Assembly: GCF_004681185.1 (NCBI RefSeq)
Contig: NZ_SRIF01000001.1
Coordinates: 62,001 to 126,000 of the forward strand
Direction of reading: 5' to 3'
Source: Haloarcula amylovorans
GTDB taxonomy: Archaea > Halobacteriota > Halobacteria > Halobacteriales > Haloarculaceae
DNA length: 64,000 nucleotides
The position numbers and the translations under genes are program-made. The notes under the pieces were generated by a model. The model searched no databases. It saw nothing but the letters and a program-made list of their open reading frames with translations, and was not told the origin of the DNA. Below are positions 52,764 to 61,350 of the stretch, piece by piece (the stretch's first letter is position 1; every line of letters begins with the position of its first letter).

Positions 52764-53903
52764 ATGCGAACCCTGACAGCGGAGCAACGCGACTACGCCG
52801 AGCGTGCGGAATCGGTCGCCGCGGAGTTCGCCGACGAAGCGTACACCTGGAACGGCGACGTCCCGTGGGAGAACCTCCAGCGACTCGCGGAGGCGGACCT
52901 GTACTGCCCGTCCATCTCCGAGGAGTACGGCGGACAGGGATTGTCCGACGTGACGGCCATGCTCCTGACCGAGGCGGTCGGTCGGGAGTGTCCCGACACC
53001 GGCTGGTTCACCTACATGCAGAGCATCGTCGCACCGCGGGCCATCGACCTCTTCGGCTCCGAGACGGTCAAAGAGGAGTTCCTCCCCGCCGTGACCGCGG
53101 GGGAGAGTTTCGTCTCCATCGCCATCTCAGAACCGGAGGCCGGCTCGGACGTCGGGTCGATGACGACGGAAGTGACCGAGGAAGACGGTCAGCTGGTCTG
53201 CAACGGCGAGAAGACGTGGGTCGGCGGTGTCCCCTTTGGCGACGCTGCGGTGACGTGGGTGCGGTTCCCTGAAGGACTTGGGTCGGTCGTCATCCCGTAC
53301 GACGATCCTGGCGTCGAAATCGAGGAGGTGTACACGAACATGGCGGGCTACGCGCAGACGCACTTCACCATCGACGACGTGGTGATTCCGGAGACCCACG
53401 TCCTCACTCGCGGGAAGGAAGCGTTCAAAGAGCAGTTGGTGTCGCTCAACTGGGAGCGACTCGGGAGTTCGATTCTCACGGTCGCGTGGGCCGAAGCGGC
53501 GCTGGAACAAGCCTTGGAGTACGCGAGCGAACGCGAACAGTTCGGCCAGCACTTAGACGAGTTCCAGGGCATCGAGTGGAAACTCGCCGAGATGTACCGA
53601 CAGGTCGAGACGGCCGCCTCGCTTGTCTACATGTCCGCGGCGGGCGCACAGGGTCACGAACGGGCCCCACCGCGACTACAGACTTCGACTGCCAAGCTCC
53701 ACTGCTCGCAGATCGCCGAAGAGGTCGTCAGCGAAGCCGTCCAGATAGTCGGGGCTCGGGCTTACCAGCAGGGCCACCCGCTGGAGCATCTCTACCGATT
53801 CGCCCGGAGCAGGCGCATCGCCGCGGGCACCGACGAGATGCAGTTGAACACCATCGCCGGAGCGCTGAAAGACGACGGACTTCCCGCCGTCTCGGAGCGG
53901 TAG
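52764..53903 (+). CDS. Acyl-CoA dehydrogenase
   Basis: A 379-residue FAD enzyme. N-terminal helices (MRTLTAEQRDYAERAESVA), EEYGGQGLSD, ISEPEAGSDVGSM and GEKTWVGG give the classic N-terminal and middle domains. The C-terminal domain has SEREQFGQHL, ending with SRRIAAGTDEMQLNTIA. The Glu that acts as base in the medium-chain type is Ala here (AAGT rather than YEGT), as in many dehydrogenases whose base sits elsewhere. It has its own leaderless promoter. With the neighbouring crotonase and CoA-transferase it suggests short-chain or dicarboxylic acyl-CoA breakdown. Confidence 0.88.
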   Translation: MRTLTAEQRDYAERAESVAAEFADEAYTWNGDVPWENLQRLAEADLYCPSISEEYGGQGLSDVTAMLLTEAVGRECPDTGWFTYMQSIVAPRAIDLFGSETVKEEFLPAVTAGESFVSIAISEPEAGSDVGSMTTEVTEEDGQLVCNGEKTWVGGVPFGDAAVTWVRFPEGLGSVVIPYDDPGVEIEEVYTNMAGYAQTHFTIDDVVIPETHVLTRGKEAFKEQLVSLNWERLGSSILTVAWAEAALEQALEYASEREQFGQHLDEFQGIEWKLAEMYRQVETAASLVYMSAAGAQGHERAPPRLQTSTAKLHCSQIAEEVVSEAVQIVGARAYQQGHPLEHLYRFARSRRIAAGTDEMQLNTIAGALKDDGLPAVSER

Positions 53904-53935
53904 CCGACCCGCTCTCTCCTTTTTATCTTCTCTCC

Positions 53936-54724
53936 TCAGTCGTCGTAGGACCGGTCGAACTCCGGCGTTCGCCCCTCGTTGAACGCCGCGACCGCTTCCT
54001 TGTGTTCGTCGTCGACGACGCAGTCCCACTGGTACTCCGCCGCTTTCCGGCAGTACTCGTCGAAGCTCTGCTGGGGGTCGACGAGCCGGTTCGTGTGCTG
54101 GACGGCCGTCGCGGGTTTGTTTCGGATCTCCGCCGCGAGGTCGCCGGCCGCCGAGAGCGCGTCGTCGGCCTGTTCGACGGCGAGTCCGATATCGACGGCG
54201 TCCTCGGGAGCGATGTCTCGGCCGGTTAGCAGGTACTCGCGGGCCTTCGACTCGCCGACGAGGCGGGGCAGGAGCCACGCGCCGCCGTCGCCGGGGACTA
54301 GACCGACGTTGACGAACCCCTCGCGCATGACGCCCTCCTCACCGACGACGCGCAGATCACAGGCCAGCGCGAAGTCACAGCCGGCACCGATGGCCGGGCC
54401 GTTGACGGCGGCGATGGAGGGGGTCGCCATCGTCCGCATGTTCCAGACGAACTGCTGGATGAGCCAGAGGAACGCGCCGTACTCCTCGGGGGACTGTTCG
54501 TCCCAGTCGGGCATCTCCGTCGTGTCCGCGCCCGAGCAAAAGCCCTTCCCGGCACCGGTCAGCACGACCGCGTAGACATCCTCGTCGGCCTCGGCCGTCC
54601 GAGCCGCGTCGTTGAGTTCGAGCACCGTATTTCGCGTGAAGGCGTTGTAAACGTCCGGTCGTTCGATAGTGATGGTGGCGATACCGTCGGTGACGCCGTA
54701 GCTGACGTCCTCGTAGCGCTGCAT
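53936..54724 (-). CDS. Crotonase-family protein (enoyl-CoA hydratase/isomerase)
   Basis: A 262-residue crotonase. LTGAGKGFCSGADT and NGPAIGAGCDFALACDLRVV hold the oxyanion-hole backbone NH groups. The usual hydratase Glu before the LGLxPGxGG turn is replaced by Phe (EGFVNVGLVPGDGG). A later Glu in KAREYLLTG may remain. This pattern suggests a PaaG-like isomerase or a different reaction rather than simple hydration. The minus-strand TATA at 54749-54755 fits the ATG at 54724 and rules out 54751. It is convergent with the dehydrogenase gene. Confidence 0.85.
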   Translation of the reverse strand: MQRYEDVSYGVTDGIATITIERPDVYNAFTRNTVLELNDAARTAEADEDVYAVVLTGAGKGFCSGADTTEMPDWDEQSPEEYGAFLWLIQQFVWNMRTMATPSIAAVNGPAIGAGCDFALACDLRVVGEEGVMREGFVNVGLVPGDGGAWLLPRLVGESKAREYLLTGRDIAPEDAVDIGLAVEQADDALSAAGDLAAEIRNKPATAVQHTNRLVDPQQSFDEYCRKAAEYQWDCVVDDEHKEAVAAFNEGRTPEFDRSYDD

Positions 54725-55025
54725 GTCTCCGGTATCGGTCCGTTCCCACATATAGGTGGTCGTTGGGTCATGACCTCGGGCCGCTCCCTCGGCAAGGCGT
54801 ACCCTACGATTTATTGTCTCAGATACCGATATCAGAGTAGCGACCGACAATCGGCGGCCAGTCCCGAGCGACAGCGAGAGCTACGGCGGACGTCGCCGGA
54901 CACTGCGCCGCGTAACACCAGACAATGCCCCCTTTCACCGACGGTGGCGGCAGGACCGCTACCAGCGACAGTCGCATCGCTCGAATCCAGCACTCGGCTC
55001 GACGACGGCTTCGGGGTGTGCGCTC
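54725..55025. other. Divergent promoter region between crotonase and CoA-transferase genes
   Basis: About 300 bp without a gene. The minus-strand TATA CTATATG (54749-54755) serves the crotonase. A plus-strand GATTTATTG lies at about 54808-54816 but is more than 200 bp from the CoA-transferase start. That gene therefore has either a long leader or an undetected promoter. I see no other feature. Confidence 0.5.
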
Positions 55026-56498
55026 GTGACCCGCGCACCGCCGAACGACGGACCGGTCGAACGCCGGCTATACGGTGACCCGCCGCTCGTCGACGCGGCC
55101 GACGCGGCGGCGGACATCGCGGCCGACGCGACGATACTCACGAGCGGGTTCGGGAGCGTCGGCTACCCGAAAGCAGTCCCGCTCGCACTCGCCGAGGACG
55201 GCCGCGACCTCGCGCTCACCATCGTCCACAGCGGCAACGTGGGCGAGGAGATAGACGTCGACCTCGTCGAATCGGGTGCTATCGAGCGACGCTTCTCCTA
55301 TCAGTTTTCCAGTACCGCGAGGGCGGCGACCAACCGCCGCGAGATTGCGTTCAGTGACCGCGACGCTTCCTCCATCGGCGACGAGGTGCAGTACGGTGGG
55401 TTAGTCGACCCCGACGTTGCGGTGGTCGAGGCCGTCGCGGTCGGCGAGGGGTGGTTTATCCCCTCGACCTCTATCGGGCAGGTCCCAGCGTTCGTCGACG
55501 CGGCAGATAGCCTCGTCGTCGAACTGAACCGCACGCAACCGCTCGAACTGCAGGCGCTCCACGACGTCTACCGACCCGGAAAGCCGCCCGAGAGAGAGCC
55601 GATACCGCTCACCGACCCGGGCGCGCGAATCGGAACGAACCACGTCAGTTTCGACCCCGAGAAACTGGTCGGGGTCGTCGAGACGGACATCGCCGACTCG
55701 ACGTACACCTTCCGGGAGCCGACCGACGACGACCTCGCTATCGCGGCCAACCTCGGGTCGTTCCTCGCCCGGGAAATGGAGCGGTCGCCGGTGTTCGACG
55801 ACGCGATTCACCTCCAGTTCGGCGTCGGGTCGCTCGGGAACGCGCTGATGGGCGAGCTGAAGGAACTGGACTTCGGCGACCGGGACGTCGTCTACTTCGG
55901 CGAACTCATCCAGGACGGCCTGTTCGATATGCTTGACGCCGGTCGCCTCGAATGTGCGAGCGCGACGTCGATGGCGCTCACCGACGAAGGACAGGAGCGT
56001 CTCTTCGACGACATCGAACGGTACGCCGAGGATATCGTCCTCCGACCGGCCGATATCGCCAACCACCCGGGGCTCATCGACCAGTTCGGCGTCGTCGGTG
56101 TCAACAGCGCCATCGAGTTCGACATCTACGGCAACGTCAACTCCACCCACGTCGGCGGGACGCGGATGATTAACGGCGTCGGCGGGTCGGCGGATTTCAA
56201 CCGCAACTCGCTGGTCACCGTCTGCGCGCTCCCCTCCTCGTTGAAGGGCGGCGATATCTCCCGGGTCGTGCCGATGACGTTCCACGTCGACCACACCGAA
56301 CACGACATCGATATCTTCGTCACCGAACAGGGCGTGGCCGATGTCCGCGGTCTCTCGCCCGTCGAGCGGGCGGAACTGATAATCGAGAACTGCGCTCACC
56401 CGTCGTTCGCCGACGACCTGCAGGCGTATCTAGATGACGTGCAAGAACAGGACAACCACATCCCACACGACGTCGAGCGTGCGGCGACTTGGCAGTAG
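55026..56498 (+). CDS. Acetyl-CoA hydrolase/CoA-transferase family protein
   Basis: A 490-residue class I-type CoA-transferase (AcH/Cat1 group). SGFGSVGYPKAVPLAL near residue 40 is the substrate-binding start. LQFGVGSLGNALMGEL is the CoA-binding glycine loop. The catalytic Glu is in NSAIEFDIYGNVNS, and GVGGSADFNRNS and ITxxGVADVRGLSP-like patterns (TEQGVADVRGLSP) mark the C-terminal half. It moves CoA between short-chain acyl-CoA and an acid such as acetate, propionate or succinate. GTG is the start. It would activate the substrate for the neighbouring dehydrogenase. Confidence 0.9.
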   Translation: MTRAPPNDGPVERRLYGDPPLVDAADAAADIAADATILTSGFGSVGYPKAVPLALAEDGRDLALTIVHSGNVGEEIDVDLVESGAIERRFSYQFSSTARAATNRREIAFSDRDASSIGDEVQYGGLVDPDVAVVEAVAVGEGWFIPSTSIGQVPAFVDAADSLVVELNRTQPLELQALHDVYRPGKPPEREPIPLTDPGARIGTNHVSFDPEKLVGVVETDIADSTYTFREPTDDDLAIAANLGSFLAREMERSPVFDDAIHLQFGVGSLGNALMGELKELDFGDRDVVYFGELIQDGLFDMLDAGRLECASATSMALTDEGQERLFDDIERYAEDIVLRPADIANHPGLIDQFGVVGVNSAIEFDIYGNVNSTHVGGTRMINGVGGSADFNRNSLVTVCALPSSLKGGDISRVVPMTFHVDHTEHDIDIFVTEQGVADVRGLSPVERAELIIENCAHPSFADDLQAYLDDVQEQDNHIPHDVERAATWQ

Positions 56499-56562
56499 TC
56501 TGTAGCCCATTTTTCGGCTTCCTTACGGGAAGGGGCGAGAATAGCGGGAGCGGCGAGTTCCC

Positions 56563-56814
56563 TCAGATAGGTGAGCCCGAGCCGCCCAGCAGGAAGAGAT
56601 ACACCCACCAGATGTAGCCGCCGGTGAGCGCGATGGCGGTCAGGACTTCGAGGGCGGCGACGTATTTATCGCCGTGGGTCTCACGGAACGACTGGACGCG
56701 CTCGACCTGCCGCCACGCCGGCATGAGTGGCTCGGGAATGACCTCTCCGAGACCGCCGGCCTTCTCCATCGATTCCTCTGCCATTGCTTCCGGGGTTTCT
56801 TCGTTCGAACTCAT
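56563..56814 (-). CDS. Small single-helix membrane protein of the TRAP operon
   Basis: An 83-residue protein. An acidic start (SSNEETPEAMAEESM) is followed by a soluble stretch and one membrane helix (LTAIALTGGYIWWVYLFLLGG) near the C-terminus. It overlaps the TRAP permease by 4 bp (ATGA), so it is co-translated. It may be a regulatory or coupling subunit. No domain is recognised. Confidence 0.65.
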   Translation of the reverse strand: MSSNEETPEAMAEESMEKAGGLGEVIPEPLMPAWRQVERVQSFRETHGDKYVAALEVLTAIALTGGYIWWVYLFLLGGSGSPI

Positions 56815-58802
56815 TGGCTTGCACCTCTGTTGAACGGTAGTTCCAGACCGCGAGTCATCACTTTCTCACCGAGGAAGACGCCGGCGAACACGAGGATGCC
56901 GGCGATCTTCACGAGCCGTCCCGGGTACGTCATGATGAGGACGCCCAGCACGGTCAGTGCGGCTCGGAGGAGAGAGCGCTTGCCGATGCTCATCCTGAAC
57001 GGGTAGTTCAGCCCGTATATCATGGTAATCGCACCTAACATCACGAGCGTCCCGACGACGAGCGTGGTGAGGCCGACGTCCATGGCGATGAGGCCGGGGT
57101 TGTAGACGAACGCGATTGGGAGGATGAATAGCGGTGCGGCGATCTTGATGGCCGCCCCGCAGGTCTTCCAGAAGTTCGCCTCGGCGATGCCGGCCGCGAC
57201 CACCGCCGCTGTAGCCACCGGGGGCGTGATACCCGCTAAGATGGCCGCGTAGAAGACGGTGTAGTGAGCCGTGATCTCGGCGACGCCGAAGTCCGAGACG
57301 AACGTCGGGACGATGAGGATGGCGACGATGACGTAGGCCGCGACGGTCGGCATCCCGACGCCCATCAGGATGGCGACGCCCATCCCCAGCAGGACGGCGA
57401 ACAGCAGGACGCCGCCCGAGATGTTGATCATCAACAGCGCGATCTTCGCCGGGACGCCGGTCGTCCCGAAGATGTTGACGACGCCGCTGATAACCACGAG
57501 AATGATGGCGATGGGCGCGAGGATGACGGCCCCGCGGCGGAAGCCGAAGACGGTGTTCTTCAGTTCCGTGACGAACGTACTGCCGGGGCCCTTCTCGGAG
57601 CTACTCGCGAGGCTCTGGACGACGGGTATCGTGATACCGGTAATCACCATGGAGATGACCGTGTACAGCGCGGAGGTCATCACAGTGAACTGCGCGAACC
57701 CGAGCAGATAGATGAGTAAGCCGAACGGAATCCCGAACCGGATCGCCTCGAACAGCTTCTCCTGGTTCGACAGCGGGTCGTCGAAGAACTCCGAGAACTC
57801 CATCTCCTGACTGCTGGAGTCGCTGATCGCGGTGTAGTGGACCGCGATACCGATGGAGGCCACCAGAATCGCCGCCGGCATGAGGCCCGCGACGACGATG
57901 TTGAGGTACGGCACGCCGAGGTACGATGCCATCACGAACGCAGAAGCGCCCATGACCGGCGGGAGCACCTGTCCAGAGGTCGACGCGACGGCCTCGATGC
58001 CGGCCGCGCGGTGACCGGCCATCCCGCTCTCTTTCATCGTTGGAATGGTGAACGACCCAGTCATCGCGGCGTTGGCGGTGTATGAGCCGTTGATGGAGCC
58101 GATGACGGCCGAGGCCAACACGGCGGTCTGTGCGACGCCGGACTTGACGTACTTCGCCGCCACGATGGCGATACGGAGGATGAGGTCGAACGCGCCGTAG
58201 GCGAACAGCAGGCCCGCATACAGCAGGAACGGCGCGATCCACGAGGCCGTCAGCTGGGTCAGCGAGCCGTAGAACCCGTACAGGTCGGTCACTGTCGCCT
58301 GCAACAGGGTCAGTTCGCTCATCCCCGCGTGCCCGAGGACGCCCGGGATGGCGTCCCCGAAGAGGGCGTAGATCATCACGCCGATGACCAGTCCGAGGAA
58401 CAGGTTCCCGAACTCCCGCCAGGTCAGGTACAGCAGGGAGATGATGATGAGTCGCGCCAGCATGTACTCATGTTCGAGCGCGAACCCCTGTCGGAGGAGG
58501 TACACCTGCTCGAAATTCGCCGCGAAGTACGCGGAGGCGGTGATGAGGACAATAGACGACGGTAGCAACACCGCACCGTCGACCCAGTCACCGTCCGCCA
58601 TGGCCTGTCGGGTCTCGTTGAGGGCGTACACCGTCATGATTCCGCCGACGAACACCGTCGCGTATCGCACCGTCGACCACGTCTGGGTCGTGGACCACCA
58701 GATGACGATACCCCAGAAGAGGACTGCAGCTATCGTCACCGTGATCTCCAGCCCCTGGGCGAGCCCCGAGGAGTGGTCAGCGTGTTCAGTTTGTGTGCTC
58801 AT
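56811..58802 (-). CDS. TRAP transporter fused permease (DctQ-DctM)
   Basis: A 663-residue membrane protein with the small (DctQ-like, about 4 helices) and large (DctM-like, about 12 helices) subunits fused. This is the usual form for TAXI-type TRAP systems. Motifs include GSINGSYTANAAMTGSFTIP and GQVLPPVMGASAFVMASYLG in the first DctM half, and GITPPVATAAVVAAGIAEANFWKT in the second. It imports an organic acid, driven by an ion gradient, using the binding protein encoded upstream (58865-59998). Confidence 0.93.
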   Translation of the reverse strand: MSTQTEHADHSSGLAQGLEITVTIAAVLFWGIVIWWSTTQTWSTVRYATVFVGGIMTVYALNETRQAMADGDWVDGAVLLPSSIVLITASAYFAANFEQVYLLRQGFALEHEYMLARLIIISLLYLTWREFGNLFLGLVIGVMIYALFGDAIPGVLGHAGMSELTLLQATVTDLYGFYGSLTQLTASWIAPFLLYAGLLFAYGAFDLILRIAIVAAKYVKSGVAQTAVLASAVIGSINGSYTANAAMTGSFTIPTMKESGMAGHRAAGIEAVASTSGQVLPPVMGASAFVMASYLGVPYLNIVVAGLMPAAILVASIGIAVHYTAISDSSSQEMEFSEFFDDPLSNQEKLFEAIRFGIPFGLLIYLLGFAQFTVMTSALYTVISMVITGITIPVVQSLASSSEKGPGSTFVTELKNTVFGFRRGAVILAPIAIILVVISGVVNIFGTTGVPAKIALLMINISGGVLLFAVLLGMGVAILMGVGMPTVAAYVIVAILIVPTFVSDFGVAEITAHYTVFYAAILAGITPPVATAAVVAAGIAEANFWKTCGAAIKIAAPLFILPIAFVYNPGLIAMDVGLTTLVVGTLVMLGAITMIYGLNYPFRMSIGKRSLLRAALTVLGVLIMTYPGRLVKIAGILVFAGVFLGEKVMTRGLELPFNRGASQ

Positions 58803-58864
58803 TATTGGTTGAATCTATGTAGCGCCTGGCGTCCGTCACCGGAGGACACCGCGCTCGGCATCGC

Positions 58865-59998
58865 TTACTCACCGACCGTGAGGCTGTCGTCCCACGCGTC
58901 GTTGTCTTTGTAGTACTGGGCCGCACCGGGGTGGACCGGGATGCTCTCCCGGGCGGACCCGTACATCTCCTCGACGTTGGCGAAGTCGTTGAACTGCGCC
59001 TCGCCCTCGTTGACCACGTCGTTGTTCTCGTAGACGACACGGCAGAGTTCGTAGACGGCCTCGTTGTTGGCGTCGGGGTTGAACGTGTAGTTCACCTCGA
59101 GGTCCCAGTGGAACAGTTCGTCCGTGTCGAACTCCAGGTTGCCGAGCTGCCAGTCGCTGTACGGTGTCGTGCTGGCACCGGCCCCGCCGTAGGACTCGGC
59201 GGACTCGCGGAGCGCGTCGGTCGGTTCGACGTAGTGGACGTCGAGGCGGGACGCGATCTCGGTCACCCACCCGGTGTAGCGGACGCCGGGGGTCCCGTAG
59301 GCGATACAGGCGTCGATGTTGCCCTCCTCCATCGCACCGGGCGCGGAGTCGACGCCCATGTTCTGGATGTTCATCTGGTCGTAGACGTCGGCCGTCGGGT
59401 CCTGCGACCAGACGTCGAGCGTCGTCGCTCGCGTCGAGTAGCCCGGCTCGGCCGGGTAGACGTTCGCGCCCGCGAGGTCGGAGAACGTCTCGATGCCCGT
59501 GCCGTCGCGGGCGATGACGTAGATGCTGTACGGGAACGCGAAGAATCCGTAGTGCGGGATGCGCTCGACGGCCTGTTCGGAGAACCGACCGCGCTCTTGC
59601 TGTGCCTTGAGCAGGGAGTTGTTGTCGGTGATGCCCGCGTTGAACTGGCCCTGAGCCATCCGGTAGATGGTCCCGATGTATCCCGGGCTCTCGATGGTCG
59701 AGTAGTCCAGCGAGTCGCTCGACTGGCTGACCGCGCGCTCGACGGCTAGGCCCACGTCGCGGGTCCCGCCGGCGGAGGTCCCGACGCGCAGCGAGAGGTT
59801 GCCGCTACCGCCGTCGCCGCCGTCGCCACCCTCGCTGGTGCCAGTGCCGGTCGACCCGCCGTCGCCACCGTCGCCGCCCGATCCGCCGTCGCCGCCGTCG
59901 CCACCGTCGCCGCCACAGCCGGCCAGGCCGATGACGCCAGCAGTTGCCGCTCCGTACAGGAATTTGCGTCGCTGCATACTCTCGTCTGACATCGTCAT
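58865..59998 (-). CDS. TAXI-family TRAP substrate-binding lipoprotein
   Basis: A 377-residue exported binding protein. RRKFLYGAATAGVIGLAGC is a Tat lipoprotein signal with lipobox Cys. A linker of Gly-Asp repeats (about 29-65) follows. The mature part starts LSLRVGTSAGGTRDVGLAVERAV, and TDNNSLLKAQQERG, the GTPGVRYTGWV-type loop and ESIPVHPGAAQYYKDN at the C-terminus fit the TAXI group. Substrates in this family are organic acids such as glutamate. ATGs at 59992 and 59977 are alternatives. It precedes the fused permease by 62 bp on the same strand. Confidence 0.9.
   Translation of the reverse strand: MTMSDESMQRRKFLYGAATAGVIGLAGCGGDGGDGGDGGSGGDGGDGGSTGTGTSEGGDGGDGGSGNLSLRVGTSAGGTRDVGLAVERAVSQSSDSLDYSTIESPGYIGTIYRMAQGQFNAGITDNNSLLKAQQERGRFSEQAVERIPHYGFFAFPYSIYVIARDGTGIETFSDLAGANVYPAEPGYSTRATTLDVWSQDPTADVYDQMNIQNMGVDSAPGAMEEGNIDACIAYGTPGVRYTGWVTEIASRLDVHYVEPTDALRESAESYGGAGASTTPYSDWQLGNLEFDTDELFHWDLEVNYTFNPDANNEAVYELCRVVYENNDVVNEGEAQFNDFANVEEMYGSARESIPVHPGAAQYYKDNDAWDDSLTVGE
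59809..59915. repeat. Low-complexity GCC/GTC repeat encoding the Gly-Asp linker
   Basis: The DNA is a run of near-identical CCGCCGTCGCC units on the plus strand, encoding Gly-Gly-Asp repeats in the TAXI lipoprotein. Such linkers hold the protein away from the membrane. Replication slippage may change its length among strains. Confidence 0.6.
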
Positions 59999-60184
59999 TA
60001 GTGGACACTACCGGCATCCTTAACAATCTATCTATTTTGTCCATGAATGTCCGTTGGCAATATTCGACCAGTCCTCAGGCGGTACCGTCGCTGAAAACGT
60101 CCGAAATACCGTGAAAGCGTCGGAGAACGGTGCTACATGGATTAGCGTGCCAGCGCAACGTTCGAGTTCGCCAGCGAGACGGAA

Positions 60185-61006
60185 CTACCGCGTCACGGGC
60201 GCGTCGACGGAGCCGATTCCTTCGACGGTCGCGCGCACGTCGTCGCCGGGTTCGATGGGAGCCGCGCCGGGCGTCCCCGTACTGAACAGGTCGCCGGGTT
60301 CGAGCGTCATCACGTCGGAGTGGAAGGCGACGATCTCCTCGGGCGGAAACAGCATGTTCCGAATCTGGTTCTCCGACCGTACCTCGCCGTTGACCGCCGT
60401 GCTGACGGTCACCTCCGTGAGGTCCAGCGGCTCCTCGGGGACCGCGATGGTCGGGCCGACGACGAGGAAGGAGTCGTAGCTCTTCGCGCGCGTGAGGAAT
60501 CGCGGGTTGCGCTGGAGCACGTCCTCGGCGGTCATGTCGATGACCGGGAGGTAGCCGGCGACGACGTCGTCGGCCTCGGCTTCCGAGACGCCGCGACAGG
60601 TCTTCCCCATCACGACGGCCAGCTCCGCCTCGGCGGTCACGCGCTCACTCTGTGACTCCGGCGGCAGGCGAATCGGTCCGCCGGGGCCGGTCAGCACCGT
60701 CGAGGGTTTCATGAAGCTCGCCGGTTCCTCCGGGCGCTGTTCGTCTAAGTCGCCGGCGTGTTCGGCGTAGTTCAGCCCGATTCCCCAGAGCTTCCCGAAC
60801 CGTTCGAGCGGCGGCCCGAACGTGAGGTCGGCAGCCGGCACTCGCTCGGCGGGTGCGTCTGCGACGTCCCCCAACGTTCCGGCGGCGGCCCGGGGTAGCG
60901 CCTCGCGGACGCTGTGGAGGTCCGACTCGACCGCTCCGAGCGGCACGAACCCCTCGTCGTCCCCGAGCAGCGGCCGCCCGCTCGCGGTGCGTGCGAGGTA
61001 GTTCAT
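60185..61006 (-). CDS. Fumarylacetoacetate hydrolase family protein
   Basis: A 273-residue FAH-fold enzyme. LWGIGLNYAEHAGDLD, then KPSTVLTGPGGPI and the metal ligands in AEAELAVVMGK (Glu and Glu) and VIDMTAEDV (Asp). SYDSFLVVGPTI and STGTPGAAPIEPGD are family marks. Members cleave or hydrolyse 2,4-dioxo acids, or act as 2-oxo-acid decarboxylases. It overlaps the upstream cupin gene by 4 bp. With the SDR it fits the last steps of a diketo-hydrolase sugar-acid pathway. Confidence 0.9.
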   Translation of the reverse strand: MNYLARTASGRPLLGDDEGFVPLGAVESDLHSVREALPRAAAGTLGDVADAPAERVPAADLTFGPPLERFGKLWGIGLNYAEHAGDLDEQRPEEPASFMKPSTVLTGPGGPIRLPPESQSERVTAEAELAVVMGKTCRGVSEAEADDVVAGYLPVIDMTAEDVLQRNPRFLTRAKSYDSFLVVGPTIAVPEEPLDLTEVTVSTAVNGEVRSENQIRNMLFPPEEIVAFHSDVMTLEPGDLFSTGTPGAAPIEPGDDVRATVEGIGSVDAPVTR

Positions 61007-61350
61007 TCCTCTCGGTCCGTCCAGAAGTCGAACGAGCGGCCCGGTGCGAAGACGTCGAGCCCGACCGCCAGTTCGTCGCCCGTGTTCTCGACGCGATGGG
61101 ACTCGTTCGATTCGAGCAGGACCGAGTCGTTCGGTTGGAGCGTGACCTCGTCGTCCTCGGTGGCGACGGTGAGTTCCCCCTCCAGACAGAGACAGACCTG
61201 CTCGTTCTCGTGGTCGTGCATCGGCGAACTGTGACCTGGCGGCTTCTCGAACCACTCGAAGGAGAACTGGTCGCTGCCGGCCATCGAGACGCGCCGCCAC
61301 CCGTCCTCGGGTTCGTAGGTCTCGGCCTCGTCGAACGGGACGGGTTTCAT
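61003..61350 (-). CDS. Cupin protein of the FAH operon
   Basis: A 115-residue single-domain cupin. Motif 1 is PMHDHENEQVCLCLEG, with two His and a Glu for the metal. Motif 2 is VLLESNESHRVEN, with the last His. It overlaps both neighbours by 4 bp (ATGA type). Cupins in sugar-acid operons can be isomerases or lyases, and the step is not clear from sequence. Confidence 0.82.
   Translation of the reverse strand: MKPVPFDEAETYEPEDGWRRVSMAGSDQFSFEWFEKPPGHSSPMHDHENEQVCLCLEGELTVATEDDEVTLQPNDSVLLESNESHRVENTGDELAVGLDVFAPGRSFDFWTDREE

Noticed and set aside
59799..60023. Pro-rich open frame opposite the TAXI lipoprotein signal
   Set aside because: It is the reverse reading of the Gly-Asp codon repeat and has no independent support.
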